Positions 52,948 to 61,369 of a stretch of DNA of 64,000 nucleotides are shown here, piece after piece. The first letter of the stretch is position 1, and the number at the start of each line of letters is the position of its first letter. The translations under genes and the position numbers were made by a program. This stretch comes from Rhizobiaceae bacterium (GTDB lineage: Bacteria > Pseudomonadota > Alphaproteobacteria > Rhizobiales > Rhizobiaceae), in NCBI GenBank assembly GCA_027483885.1, contig JAIXTO010000220.1, forward strand, positions 1-64,000, in the 5' to 3' direction. Under the pieces are notes generated by a model that was not told where the DNA came from, ran no database searches, and saw nothing but the letters and a program-made list of their open reading frames with translations.

Positions 52948-55900
52948 TCCCAGCCTTTTGCATCAACCGACCGGTCGCAACCATTCTTCTTGCCATCGGC
53001 CTTGTTCTCGCTGGCCTTGCGGGCTACCGGCTGCTGCCGGTGGCGGCCCTGCCGAAAGTGGATTTCCCCACGATCAACGTGTCGGCGTCCCTCTCGGGTG
53101 CCTCGCCGGAAACCATGGCAACCTCGGTTGCCACGCCGCTCATCAAGAAATTCGAGACAATTCCCGGCGTCACCGAAATCAGCGCCACCAATTCGCTCGG
53201 CAATACATCGATCGTGCTGCAATTCGATCTCAACCGCAATATCGATGCGGCTGCAGCCGATGTGCAGGCGGCGATTTCGCAGGCGACACGCCAGCTGCCG
53301 AGCAATATGACGACGGCGCCGAGCTACCGGAAGACCAACCCGGCCGATGCGCCGATCCTGCTCTTGACGGTCAATTCGGATGAAATGCCACGCTCGAAAG
53401 TCGATGAGATCGCCGAAAACGTCATCTCGCCGCTTCTGTCCACCCTGTCTGGCGTCGCCGAAGTCAGTATCTACGGCTCGCAGGCCTATGCGGTGCGTGT
53501 GGAACTCGATCCGGCCAATCTGCAGGCCCGCGGGCTCGGTGTCGATACGGTCACCTCGGCAATTTCCGGCGCCAACAGCCAGACCCCGGTCGGCTCGCTG
53601 CAAAACAGCAACCAGCGCCTGACGATCAATGCCAATACCCAGCGCACCAATGCCGACGAGTTCAAGTCACTGGTGATTGCCACGAAGAACGGTGCGCCGG
53701 TTCACCTGGGCGACGTGGCCGAGGTGAAGGACAGCGTCGACAATCTCGACGCGGGCAGCTGGTATGACGGCAAGCAGGCGATTGTTCTTGCCGTCCAGCG
53801 CCAGCCCGACGCCAATACCGTCGATGTGGTGAACGAGATCAAGGCCAAGCTGCCGGCGCTCCTGCAGCAACTGCCGCCTTCCGTCCACATCAACGTGATG
53901 AACGACGCCTCGACGGCCATCAAGGATTCCATCAGCGACGTCCAGTTCACGCTCTTCCTCACCATCGCGCTGGTGGTGCTGGTGATCTATCTCTTCACCG
54001 GCCATCTGACGGCAACGCTCATTCCGGGTCTTGCCGTTCCCTTGTCGCTGATCGCCACGTTCGGCGCCATGTATGTCATGGGCTACAGCATCGACAACAT
54101 CTCGCTTCTGGGGCTGACGCTGTCTGTCGGCCTTGTGGTGGACGATGCGATCGTCATGCTGGAAAACATCCTGCGCCTGTCCGAAGAAGGGCTGCCGATG
54201 CGCGAGGCGGCACTCAAGGGCGCTTCGGAAGTCAGCTACACCATCCTGTCCATGTCGATCTCGCTGGTCGCAGTGTTCATCCCGATCCTGCTGATGGGCG
54301 GCGTCGTGGGACGCCTGTTCAACGAATTCGGCATGGTGGTGACGCTTGCCATCATGGCGTCTGCGCTCGTTTCGCTGACTGTCACGCCGATGCTCGGTGC
54401 GCGCCTGTCGCCCCATTCCGGTCGTCCGCCGATGATCATCCGCTGGTTCGATGCGGGCTTCAACCGCACCCTTGCCGGCTATGGCGCAGCCGTCGGCTGG
54501 TGTCTGCGGCACCGGTTTATCGTGCTGCTCAGTTTCTTCGCCTCGCTTGGCGCCTCCGGATGGCTGTTTGCCACCCTGCCCTCCAGCTTCTTCCCGCAGG
54601 AAGACATAGGCCGCCTATCGGTCTCCACCCGCGCGCGCGAAGACATTTCCTACACGGCCATGCGCGACCTGCAGGCGCAGGTGGCGGAGATCATCGGCAA
54701 GAACCCGGCGGTCAAACATGTCACCTCCATCGTCGGCGGCGGTTCCCGAAGCCCGCTCAACAACGGCTCGATGTTTGTTGAGCTGAAGGACAAGGATGCC
54801 CGAGCACCGCTTGCCCAGACGATCGACGAGTTGCGCAAGTCAACCGGCAAGATCGCCGGGATCAAGACCTATATCACGCCGCAGCAGAGCCTCCGCTTCG
54901 GCGGGCGCAGCACCGCCAGCCAGTATCAGCTGGTCATCCAGGCGCTGAACGCCAGTGCCACCAATGAATGGGCCGACAAGCTGCAGACGGCCATGCGCCG
55001 CGACGGCAGCTTTACCGACGTGACGTCGGATGCCCAGACCGGCGCAATCGCGGCCGACATCACCGTCGATCCGGAAAAGGCCGCCTCCTATGGGATCACC
55101 AACAACCAGCTACGCCAGACGCTGGAAATGGCCTTCGGCGGCTATACGGCCGCCCAGATCCAGTCCACCGGCGACAGCTATGACGTGATTGTCGAATTCG
55201 ACAAGGACAAGCCGTGGAACGATGAATTCCTGCGTGACATCAATGTCCTGTCATCCAATGGCAGCCTTGTGCCGCTGTCCAACTTCGCAAGCGTCGAGCG
55301 CAAGCGGGCGCCGGTCACGATCAACCAGACGGGACAGCTCGTGTCCACCACCGTCTCGTTTAACCTGCCGGACGGCGTGTCGCTCAGCCAGGCGACCGCA
55401 AGGATAGACGAGATCAAGACAGGTCTTGCCATGCCTTCGGATGTCTTCACCTCCTATGGCGGAACGGCGGCGATCTTCAAGGATTCGCAGGGCAATACCG
55501 GCCTGCTCATTCTGGCCGCCGTGCTGACGATCTACGTGGTGCTCGGCGTTCTCTACGAGAGCTTCATCCACCCGCTGACCATTCTGTCAGGCCTTCCAGC
55601 CGCCGCCTTCGGCGCACTGCTCGCCCTGAAGATCATGGGGTTCGATCTCTCCGTCATCGCGCTCATCGGCTTGCTGATGCTCATCGGCATCGTCAAGAAA
55701 AACGCGATCATGATGATCGACGTGGCGGTGGAGCTGATCCGCGACAAGGGAGAAACGTCGGTCGTCGCCATCAGGGAGGCCTGTGTGCGTCGTTTCCGGC
55801 CAATCATGATGACCACCTTCTGCGCCCTGCTCGGGGCGCTTCCCATCGCGCTCGGCTCCGGCGCCAGTTCCGAACTGCGCCAGCCGCTTGGCATTGCCGT

Positions 55901-56075
55901 GGTCGGCGGCCTTCTCGTGTCGCAGCTCCTGACGCTGTTCATCACACCGGTGATCTTCGTCGAGATGGACAGGCTGGGACGGGGCATCAGTCGCCTGTTC
56001 TCAAGGCGCAAAGATCACGCGCCGGCCAATTCGGAAGCCATGCCGCATCACGCCCCGGCAGCGGCTGCCGAATAG
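52944..56075 (+). CDS. RND efflux pump, inner-membrane subunit (AcrB-like, HAE1)
   Basis: A 1043-residue pump with 12 membrane helices and two large periplasmic loops. The opening MIPAFCINRPVATILLAIGL and the proton-relay helix carrying LSVGLVVDDAIVMLENILRLSEEG (two Asp residues) are standard. A second half repeats the layout and ends with LIGIVKKNAIMMIDVAVE. The pump drives export of drugs, dyes or lipids with proton antiport. It is translationally coupled to the adaptor and closed by a strong terminator at 56087. No TetR regulator lies next to it. Confidence 0.95.
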   Translation: MIPAFCINRPVATILLAIGLVLAGLAGYRLLPVAALPKVDFPTINVSASLSGASPETMATSVATPLIKKFETIPGVTEISATNSLGNTSIVLQFDLNRNIDAAAADVQAAISQATRQLPSNMTTAPSYRKTNPADAPILLLTVNSDEMPRSKVDEIAENVISPLLSTLSGVAEVSIYGSQAYAVRVELDPANLQARGLGVDTVTSAISGANSQTPVGSLQNSNQRLTINANTQRTNADEFKSLVIATKNGAPVHLGDVAEVKDSVDNLDAGSWYDGKQAIVLAVQRQPDANTVDVVNEIKAKLPALLQQLPPSVHINVMNDASTAIKDSISDVQFTLFLTIALVVLVIYLFTGHLTATLIPGLAVPLSLIATFGAMYVMGYSIDNISLLGLTLSVGLVVDDAIVMLENILRLSEEGLPMREAALKGASEVSYTILSMSISLVAVFIPILLMGGVVGRLFNEFGMVVTLAIMASALVSLTVTPMLGARLSPHSGRPPMIIRWFDAGFNRTLAGYGAAVGWCLRHRFIVLLSFFASLGASGWLFATLPSSFFPQEDIGRLSVSTRAREDISYTAMRDLQAQVAEIIGKNPAVKHVTSIVGGGSRSPLNNGSMFVELKDKDARAPLAQTIDELRKSTGKIAGIKTYITPQQSLRFGGRSTASQYQLVIQALNASATNEWADKLQTAMRRDGSFTDVTSDAQTGAIAADITVDPEKAASYGITNNQLRQTLEMAFGGYTAAQIQSTGDSYDVIVEFDKDKPWNDEFLRDINVLSSNGSLVPLSNFASVERKRAPVTINQTGQLVSTTVSFNLPDGVSLSQATARIDEIKTGLAMPSDVFTSYGGTAAIFKDSQGNTGLLILAAVLTIYVVLGVLYESFIHPLTILSGLPAAAFGALLALKIMGFDLSVIALIGLLMLIGIVKKNAIMMIDVAVELIRDKGETSVVAIREACVRRFRPIMMTTFCALLGALPIALGSGASSELRQPLGIAVVGGLLVSQLLTLFITPVIFVEMDRLGRGISRLFSRRKDHAPANSEAMPHHAPAAAAE

Positions 56076-56086
56076 AAATTTCAGTC

Positions 56087-56119
56087 AATCCGCGCATTTC
56101 CTAAAATGCGCGGATTTTT
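56087..56119 (+). terminator. Terminator of the RND operon
   Basis: AATCCGCGCATTT (56087-56099) / AAATGCGCGGATT (56104-56116), perfect 13-bp stem around CCTA, then TTT. It starts 12 bases after the pump stop. Confidence 0.9.
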
Positions 56120-56180
56120 GTTCAACGGCCTGAAGTTTTCCTAAAGTAGCAGTCTCTCGATAACCTTTCGAGTGGACCTC

Positions 56181-57176
56181 ATGCTTGATTTCCTGACCGG
56201 CACCACCCCAGCCACGACCCCGTCCAGCCAGCCGGCATCTTCCGGCAGCGGCACGACCACCACCACGCCCTCTTCATCGACCTCTTCCCCAGCAGACACC
56301 ACCGCGACCGAGGAGCCGGTTGCAAGCACGGACACGCCGGCAGAGGAAACCACAACAGACGGGCCAGATGAGAGCGGCGACGGCACCTATACCGGCACCG
56401 TGCCGCAGGCCGACCAGGACACGCAACCCGCGACCGACACATCGGAGGAAACCCCGACCGACGCGGCTACGGGCGACACCACACCGGCGGACACCCCGGC
56501 GGCCGATGACACAACGGCGGAAACGCCGGCACCGGACGAATCGTCTTCCGAAGAGCCGGCGACCGGCACCGGAGATAGCGCGCCGGATCCCTCGACCGGC
56601 ACCGACACTCCGGGCGAAAGCGGGGGAACCGAGGAGACGGGAGAGGCCGAGGAACCCGCAGAGACCGGAGGAACCACCGAAACCCAGCCGGGCAACACCA
56701 GCGATACCGATGGCGATACCGCAGACGCCCCGGACACCGGCACCGGGACAGATACCAATACGGATACGGATACAGACACAGATACGGGCACCGATAACGG
56801 AACCAGTTCTGGCACCGTCACCACCCCGACACGCAAGTCATCGACCGACACCCATGGCAGCATTTCGCACAGTAGCGGATTGCCAAGCCCCCTGGAGCAG
56901 CTCCAGGGCCTGGTGGCCGGCTATAACAAGCAATACGGTTTCCTCGGAACCTCAGGCCGCTCGGCCGATGTCTGGGGCGAGGCAAGTAACCTGTCACCAC
57001 TCGACAAGCTGCGCCAGCTGGTGGCCAGCTATCAGCTGCAATATCTCGGCACCACCGCTTCGGCAGGCGCCACGGCGGTGTCGGCCAGCAGCACGGAGCA
57101 GGACACGATGAGCGCCACCGAGCGTCTGCAGACCCTCGTTTCCGGCTACGAGAGCCGCTACGGCCGCTATCGCTGA
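56181..57176 (+). CDS. Thr/Asp-rich low-complexity protein with three C-terminal repeats
   Basis: A 331-residue protein. Residues about 5-235 are a low-complexity acidic chain of T, D, S, P, E and G, with a (T/N)DTDTDTDTDT stretch near residue 200. The last 95 residues are ordered and hold three copies of a ~20-residue motif: PLEQLQGLVAGYNKQYGF (56887-56949), PLDKLRQLVASYQLQYLG (56991-57053) and ATERLQTLVSGYESRYGR (57111-57173); consensus xLxxLVxxYxxQYx. There is no signal peptide. I do not recognise it. The chain is unlike its neighbours, standing alone between the RND terminator and the Hsp70-like gene. Confidence 0.75.
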   Translation: MLDFLTGTTPATTPSSQPASSGSGTTTTTPSSSTSSPADTTATEEPVASTDTPAEETTTDGPDESGDGTYTGTVPQADQDTQPATDTSEETPTDAATGDTTPADTPAADDTTAETPAPDESSSEEPATGTGDSAPDPSTGTDTPGESGGTEETGEAEEPAETGGTTETQPGNTSDTDGDTADAPDTGTGTDTNTDTDTDTDTGTDNGTSSGTVTTPTRKSSTDTHGSISHSSGLPSPLEQLQGLVAGYNKQYGFLGTSGRSADVWGEASNLSPLDKLRQLVASYQLQYLGTTASAGATAVSASSTEQDTMSATERLQTLVSGYESRYGRYR

Positions 57177-57282
57177 CGCCTAGTCGGCCATTGCCGCCTG
57201 AGCACCAGGCGCGGCCCGGCGAACGGCAAGGCTTGCCAACACCACCATCCTGTGCGATCAGCGCCCCCTCACCATGAAGAAC

Positions 57283-57303
57283 GGGGCGCCGGTCGCCCCT
57301 TTG
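57283..57303 (+). terminator. Short terminator-like hairpin
   Basis: GGGGCG (57283-57288) / CGCCCC (57294-57299) around CCGGT, followed by TTTG. It lies about 110 bases after the Thr/Asp-rich gene and 63 bases before the Hsp70-like gene. A short stem with a minimal T run. Confidence 0.45.
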
Positions 57304-57365
57304 TGCGTTCGGTGCGCTGACGGCGCTCCGCCCCAGGGACATTTTTGACAGGAAGGACGATCGCC

Positions 57366-58661
57366 ATGACACGTGCGCTCGGGCTCGACTTCGGCACGAC
57401 CAACACCGTTCTCGCGCAGGCAGAAGCCGGGGCGACCACCACCCGGTCGCTGGATTTCACCAGCAGCGCCGGCGTGACGGACAGCATGCGAACCGCCCTC
57501 TCCTTCATGAAGGATGCGACCCTTGGCGCCCAGGCGCTGAAGGTGGAGGCGGGACAGGCGGCCATCCGCATGTTCATCGAAAACCCCGGCGATTGCCGTT
57601 TCCTGCAGTCGATCAAGACCTTTGCCGCCAGCGCCGCCTTCCAGGCAACCCAGGTATTTGCCCGCCGCCAGCAGTTCGAGGATCTCATGGAAATCTTTCT
57701 GCGCCGGCTGAAGGCCTATGCAGGCGACGAGTGGCCGGACGACATCTCGCGCCTCGTGGTCGGCCGCCCGGTGCGGTTTGCCGGCGGCAATCCGGATGAG
57801 AAGCTGGCGATCGAGCGTTATCAGGCGGCGCTCACCCGCTTCGGTTTTCCCGAAATCCATTATGTCTATGAGCCGGTGGCGGCCGCCTATTATTTCGCCC
57901 AGTCTCTGGAGCGCGATGCCAATGTGCTGGTGGCCGATTTCGGCGGCGGCACCACCGACTATTCGCTGATCCGCTTCGAGCGCCATGCCGGCCAGCTGCG
58001 CGCCGTACCCATCGGCCATTCCGGCGTCGGAATTGCCGGCGACCATTTCGATTTCCGATTGATCGACAATCTCGTGTCGCCGGAAATCGGCAAGGGCAGC
58101 CATTTCAAGAGCTTTGGCAAGCTGCTCGATGTGCCCGCCGGCTACTACGCCAATTTCGGCCGCTGGAACCAGCTGTCGATCTTCAAGACGACGCGCGAAT
58201 TTGCCGATCTGCAATCGCTGGTCCGCTCGGCCACCGAACCGGACAAGCTGGAACTGTTCATCGAGTTGATCGAGCACGACGAGGGTTACCCGCTCTACCA
58301 GGCGATCTCCGCCACCAAGATGGCGCTGTCGCAGCAGGAGGAAGCGGAGTTCAATTTCGCGCCGCTCGGCAAGGTCGGTCAGAAACTGGTGAAGCGCGCC
58401 GATTTTGAACGCTGGATCGTCGACGATCTCGCCCGCATCGAAGACGCGCTCGATGAGGTGCTGCAGAAGACCAACACTTCCGCTGATGCCGTCGACAAGG
58501 TGTTCCTGACCGGCGGCACGTCCTTCGTGCCGGCCGTGCGCCAGATCTTTACACGGCGCTTCGACGCCGGGCGCATCGAAAGCGGCGGCGAACTCCTGTC
58601 GATTGCCCATGGGCTTGCCCTCATCGGCGAAAGCGGCGACGTTTCTCAATGGGCTGCCTGA
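57366..58661 (+). CDS. Hsp70-family protein (YegD-like)
   Basis: A 431-residue protein holding only the Hsp70 ATPase fold: phosphate-1 LGLDFGTTNTVLAQ, phosphate-2 VLVADFGGGTTDYSLIRFE and the adenosine motif VFLTGGTSFVPAVRQIF. The substrate-binding domain of DnaK is absent, as in YegD. Role unknown. AGGAAGGACGATCGCC precedes the ATG at 57366. No DnaJ or GrpE partner is near. Its neighbour is the UDG-like gene. Confidence 0.9.
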   Translation: MTRALGLDFGTTNTVLAQAEAGATTTRSLDFTSSAGVTDSMRTALSFMKDATLGAQALKVEAGQAAIRMFIENPGDCRFLQSIKTFAASAAFQATQVFARRQQFEDLMEIFLRRLKAYAGDEWPDDISRLVVGRPVRFAGGNPDEKLAIERYQAALTRFGFPEIHYVYEPVAAAYYFAQSLERDANVLVADFGGGTTDYSLIRFERHAGQLRAVPIGHSGVGIAGDHFDFRLIDNLVSPEIGKGSHFKSFGKLLDVPAGYYANFGRWNQLSIFKTTREFADLQSLVRSATEPDKLELFIELIEHDEGYPLYQAISATKMALSQQEEAEFNFAPLGKVGQKLVKRADFERWIVDDLARIEDALDEVLQKTNTSADAVDKVFLTGGTSFVPAVRQIFTRRFDAGRIESGGELLSIAHGLALIGESGDVSQWAA

Positions 58662-58731
58662 GGCAAGTTCGCACGGGAGAACCGTGGAGGTTCGGCTTTA
58701 TCCGCCGTGGCGGATGGACTACAGTGGCGCC

Positions 58732-59601
58732 ATGATCGAAGCCAGCCACCTAGCCCAGGCCGAACTTGCAGCACTTCTGCATTTCTACGCCGATTCCGGC
58801 GTCGAATGGCTGCTGGAAGATGCACCCGTCGATCGCATTGCAGCCTTTGCCGAGCAGCAGGCTGCGCGCGCGGCCCAGATGCGGGATCGTGCGCCAGCCC
58901 AGGCACCAGCACCCGCCGATACGGGCCGCCGCGCCAATGGGTCGACAGCAACGCCGGTACAGCGCTCTTCGGCACCGGCTGCAGCCGTTGCCATTCCGGA
59001 TGCGGAAGCTGTTGCCGCTGCCCGTCTTGCGGCCGAGGGCGCCCATTCGCTCGATGCGCTGAAGGCCGCACTCGAAGATTTTTCCGGCTGCAACCTGAAG
59101 AACGGGGCCCGTTCGACCGTATTTGGTACGGGAAACCCCGCCTCCGGCATCATGGTCATCGGCCCGATGCCGACCGCCGACGATGACCGCGACGGAATGC
59201 CCTTTGCCGGGCGGCAGGGACAATTGCTGGATCGCATGCTTCTGGCCATCGGTTTATCGCGCGACAGCGTCTATCTCTCCAATGTCGTGCCGTGGCGTCC
59301 GCCGGGCAACCGCCCGCCTTCGCCCGCCGAAATCGAGATCTGCCGACCCTTCATCGAGCGGCAGATTGCGCTCGCCCGGCCGCAGCATCTGCTGCTGCTT
59401 GGCAATTTCACCGTGCGCTTCTTCTTTGGCGGCGATGGCACGATTTTCAGCATGCGTGGCGAATGGCGCGACATCGTGCTGAACGGGTTTTCGGTGAAGG
59501 CGCTGGCCAGTCTCCACCCCCAGGATCTTCTGACGGCGCCTGCCAACAAGGCACTGGCCTGGCAGGATCTTTTGACCTTCCAAAAAGGTCTGCCGGCCTG
59601 A
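58732..59601 (+). CDS. Uracil-DNA glycosylase family protein with altered motifs
   Basis: A 289-residue protein. The C-terminal half has the family-4/5 UDG fold: MVIGPMPTADDDRDGMPFAGRQGQLLDRML, then VYLSNVVPWRPPGNRPPSPAEIEICRPF and LHPQDLLTAPANKALAWQDL. Motif A is GPMPT where active family-4 enzymes have GEAPG; motif B is HPQ where HPS is usual, and only one of the four iron-sulfur cysteines is left. The N-terminal 110 residues are a helical extension. Base-excision activity is therefore uncertain. ATG 58714 is an alternative start. Confidence 0.8.
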   Translation: MIEASHLAQAELAALLHFYADSGVEWLLEDAPVDRIAAFAEQQAARAAQMRDRAPAQAPAPADTGRRANGSTATPVQRSSAPAAAVAIPDAEAVAAARLAAEGAHSLDALKAALEDFSGCNLKNGARSTVFGTGNPASGIMVIGPMPTADDDRDGMPFAGRQGQLLDRMLLAIGLSRDSVYLSNVVPWRPPGNRPPSPAEIEICRPFIERQIALARPQHLLLLGNFTVRFFFGGDGTIFSMRGEWRDIVLNGFSVKALASLHPQDLLTAPANKALAWQDLLTFQKGLPA

Positions 59602-59642
59602 TCTGCCTAACGATTGCGCAATATTAACATTTTATGAAATTA

Positions 59643-59663
59643 GCCATGCGCAGTTCGCATGGC
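59643..59663. other. Hairpin before a small gene
   Basis: GCCATGCG (59643-59650) / CGCATGGC (59656-59663), perfect 8-bp stem around CAGTT. It lies 91 bases before the small gene at 59754. A 9-base word GCAATATTA occurs on both sides of it (about 59619 and 59706), which may mark a duplicated promoter element. Confidence 0.45.
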
Positions 59664-59753
59664 AGCGCACCGTTCTACAGCGTTGTCGAATCTATACCGC
59701 AGTGCAATATTAGCAATGTGTCTTGGGAGGAAAACGGTACAGGAACCAAGGCC

Positions 59754-59945
59754 ATGACCACGCGCATTCGCCCCATACATTCCGGCTTCGAGACGCTTCG
59801 TCTCGCCGGCCTTTCGCCCCGCTCTACGCAGGGGTATCACAATTACGGCTCCGCCACGCATGAGCAGTTGACCGCCCGCGCCTTTTCGCGCCGCGGCAAT
59901 CTCACGCGTCCCACGGCAATCTTTGCCGATTTCCGCGAGCGCTGA
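59754..59945 (+). CDS. Small basic protein, unknown (a)
   Basis: A 63-residue basic protein (MTTRIRPIHSGFETLRLAGL onward) ending in FADFRER. It lacks cysteines, signal and membrane segment. I do not recognise the family. GGAA lies 8 bases before the ATG; upstream codons back to 59634 are possible but overlap a hairpin. It precedes another tiny gene by 47 bases on the same strand, so the two may form one unit. Confidence 0.5.
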   Translation: MTTRIRPIHSGFETLRLAGLSPRSTQGYHNYGSATHEQLTARAFSRRGNLTRPTAIFADFRER

Positions 59946-59992
59946 GCCGCGCTGCCACAACAGTTCGCAGACAGAATTCCGGAGACAAGACA

Positions 59993-60136
59993 ATGAAGCA
60001 TTCGATCCGCCACCTGCGCAGCATGTGCGATGCCTTTGCATCGATCGGCGCTGCCGTTCGCGCCAGCCGCGAATTCACCTGCGCTGCCAGCATCCACGAG
60101 CGCGCCGGCAACCCGTCGAGCGCCATTCCGCTCTGA
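59993..60136 (+). CDS. Small basic protein, unknown (b)
   Basis: A 47-residue protein (MKHSIRHLRSMCDAFASIGA onward) with CCGGAGACAAGACA before its ATG. The pattern of an N-terminal amphipathic helix and a basic middle is like small DUF1127-related proteins of Rhizobiaceae, but the conserved DIGL ending is absent. Two cysteines. It ends 21 bases before the stop of the convergent DMT exporter gene. Confidence 0.5.
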   Translation: MKHSIRHLRSMCDAFASIGAAVRASREFTCAASIHERAGNPSSAIPL

Positions 60137-60157
60137 CGGCACCGCGCCTTTGAACTG

Positions 60158-61096
60158 TCATGCCGGCGGCGCGGATGCCTTTCGCGCCGCTTTGCGTTCC
60201 AGCCCCAGTTGATGTTCGCGGTAGATGATGAAGATGCCGGCTGACACGGTAATGGCGGTTCCGATCAGCATCGATGATGTCGGCACGTCGCCGAACAGGA
60301 AATAGGCGATGATGATGCCGAGAATGATCGAGGAATAATCGAACGGCGCCACGGTCGAGACGTCGGCATGGCGATAACTTTCAGTCAGAAAGATCTGGCC
60401 GAGGCCACCAAAGAAGCCCGACGCGACGAGGAAGATCTTGTCTTCCGTCGGCAGAACCGCCCATCCGAACGGCAGGCTGACCAGCGAAAACACCGCCGCC
60501 GTCAGCGAAAAATAGACAACGATCGTGGACGTCTTTTCCGTGCGCACCAACTGGCGGGTCTGCACCATGGCAAGACCGCCGATGACGGCAGAGGTCAGCA
60601 CGGCCGCCGCCCCCATCGCCTGGGCATTTTCCATCCCGCCATGGCTGAACAGCGAAAGTTTTGGCCAGGAAATGATCAGCACCCCGAATATGCCGAGCGC
60701 CACCGCACTCCAACGATAGACGCGCACCTTTTCTTTCAGGATCAGGGCTGCAAAAAGAACGGCCATCAGTGGGGAAGCGTAGCCAATGGCAATCGCATCC
60801 GGTAGCGGCAGGTGGAGGAGCCCGTAAAAGCCGCAGGCCATGGCGGCAATGCCCAGCATGCCGCGCTTCAGATGCCCGAAAGGACTGTCGGTGCGAAACG
60901 CGGTCGTCAGATCGCCGCGCATGGCGAGATAAATGAGGATCGGCACCAGCGCGAAGGCAGACCGGTAAAACGTGATCTGGCCGGCCGGAATGCCGTCGCC
61001 CGCCGACTTGATGCAGGTCTGCATGCCAAGAAATACAATGACGGACATGACTTTCATCGCAATCCCCTTGAGGGGATCCTGCGCATCGGAACTCAT
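60158..61096 (-). CDS. DMT/EamA-family transporter
   Basis: A 312-residue protein with ten predicted membrane segments in two EamA repeats. The first holds MKVMSVIVFLGMQTCIKSAGDGIPAGQITFYRSAFALVPIL and the second begins near residue 160. The conserved G-rich helix ends PLPDAIAIGYASPLMAVLFAALILKEKVR are present. EamA carriers export amino acids or metabolites; the substrate is not readable. Its upstream region is shared with the divergent pepN. Confidence 0.9.
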   Translation of the reverse strand: MSSDAQDPLKGIAMKVMSVIVFLGMQTCIKSAGDGIPAGQITFYRSAFALVPILIYLAMRGDLTTAFRTDSPFGHLKRGMLGIAAMACGFYGLLHLPLPDAIAIGYASPLMAVLFAALILKEKVRVYRWSAVALGIFGVLIISWPKLSLFSHGGMENAQAMGAAAVLTSAVIGGLAMVQTRQLVRTEKTSTIVVYFSLTAAVFSLVSLPFGWAVLPTEDKIFLVASGFFGGLGQIFLTESYRHADVSTVAPFDYSSIILGIIIAYFLFGDVPTSSMLIGTAITVSAGIFIIYREHQLGLERKAARKASAPPA

Positions 61097-61369
61097 TCTC
61101 TAGCTCGCCGCGAGATCGGCCGTCAGTTGGCCGAAGGAAACAAATACTGACTCATATCGTTGGGACAGTAGCGAAAACCGCCGTATTGATACATCAAGTC
61201 TTGTGATGAATCGATCAAAGTCCGAAAATCGCGGTTCGGCCTCTCGACATCATCCGACTTTTAGGATGGGTTTTAGCAATCGTTCAGTTTTGAATGCAAT
61301 ATTCGCAGCCTGAATCTCACTGCCGGCAAAACATTCGGCATCCTTGCCAAGTCAAGACCAGGAAACATC

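Noticed and set aside
57258-58649. A 463-codon minus-strand open frame over the Hsp70-like gene
   Set aside because: Antisense shadow; the plus strand carries all three Hsp70 ATPase motifs.
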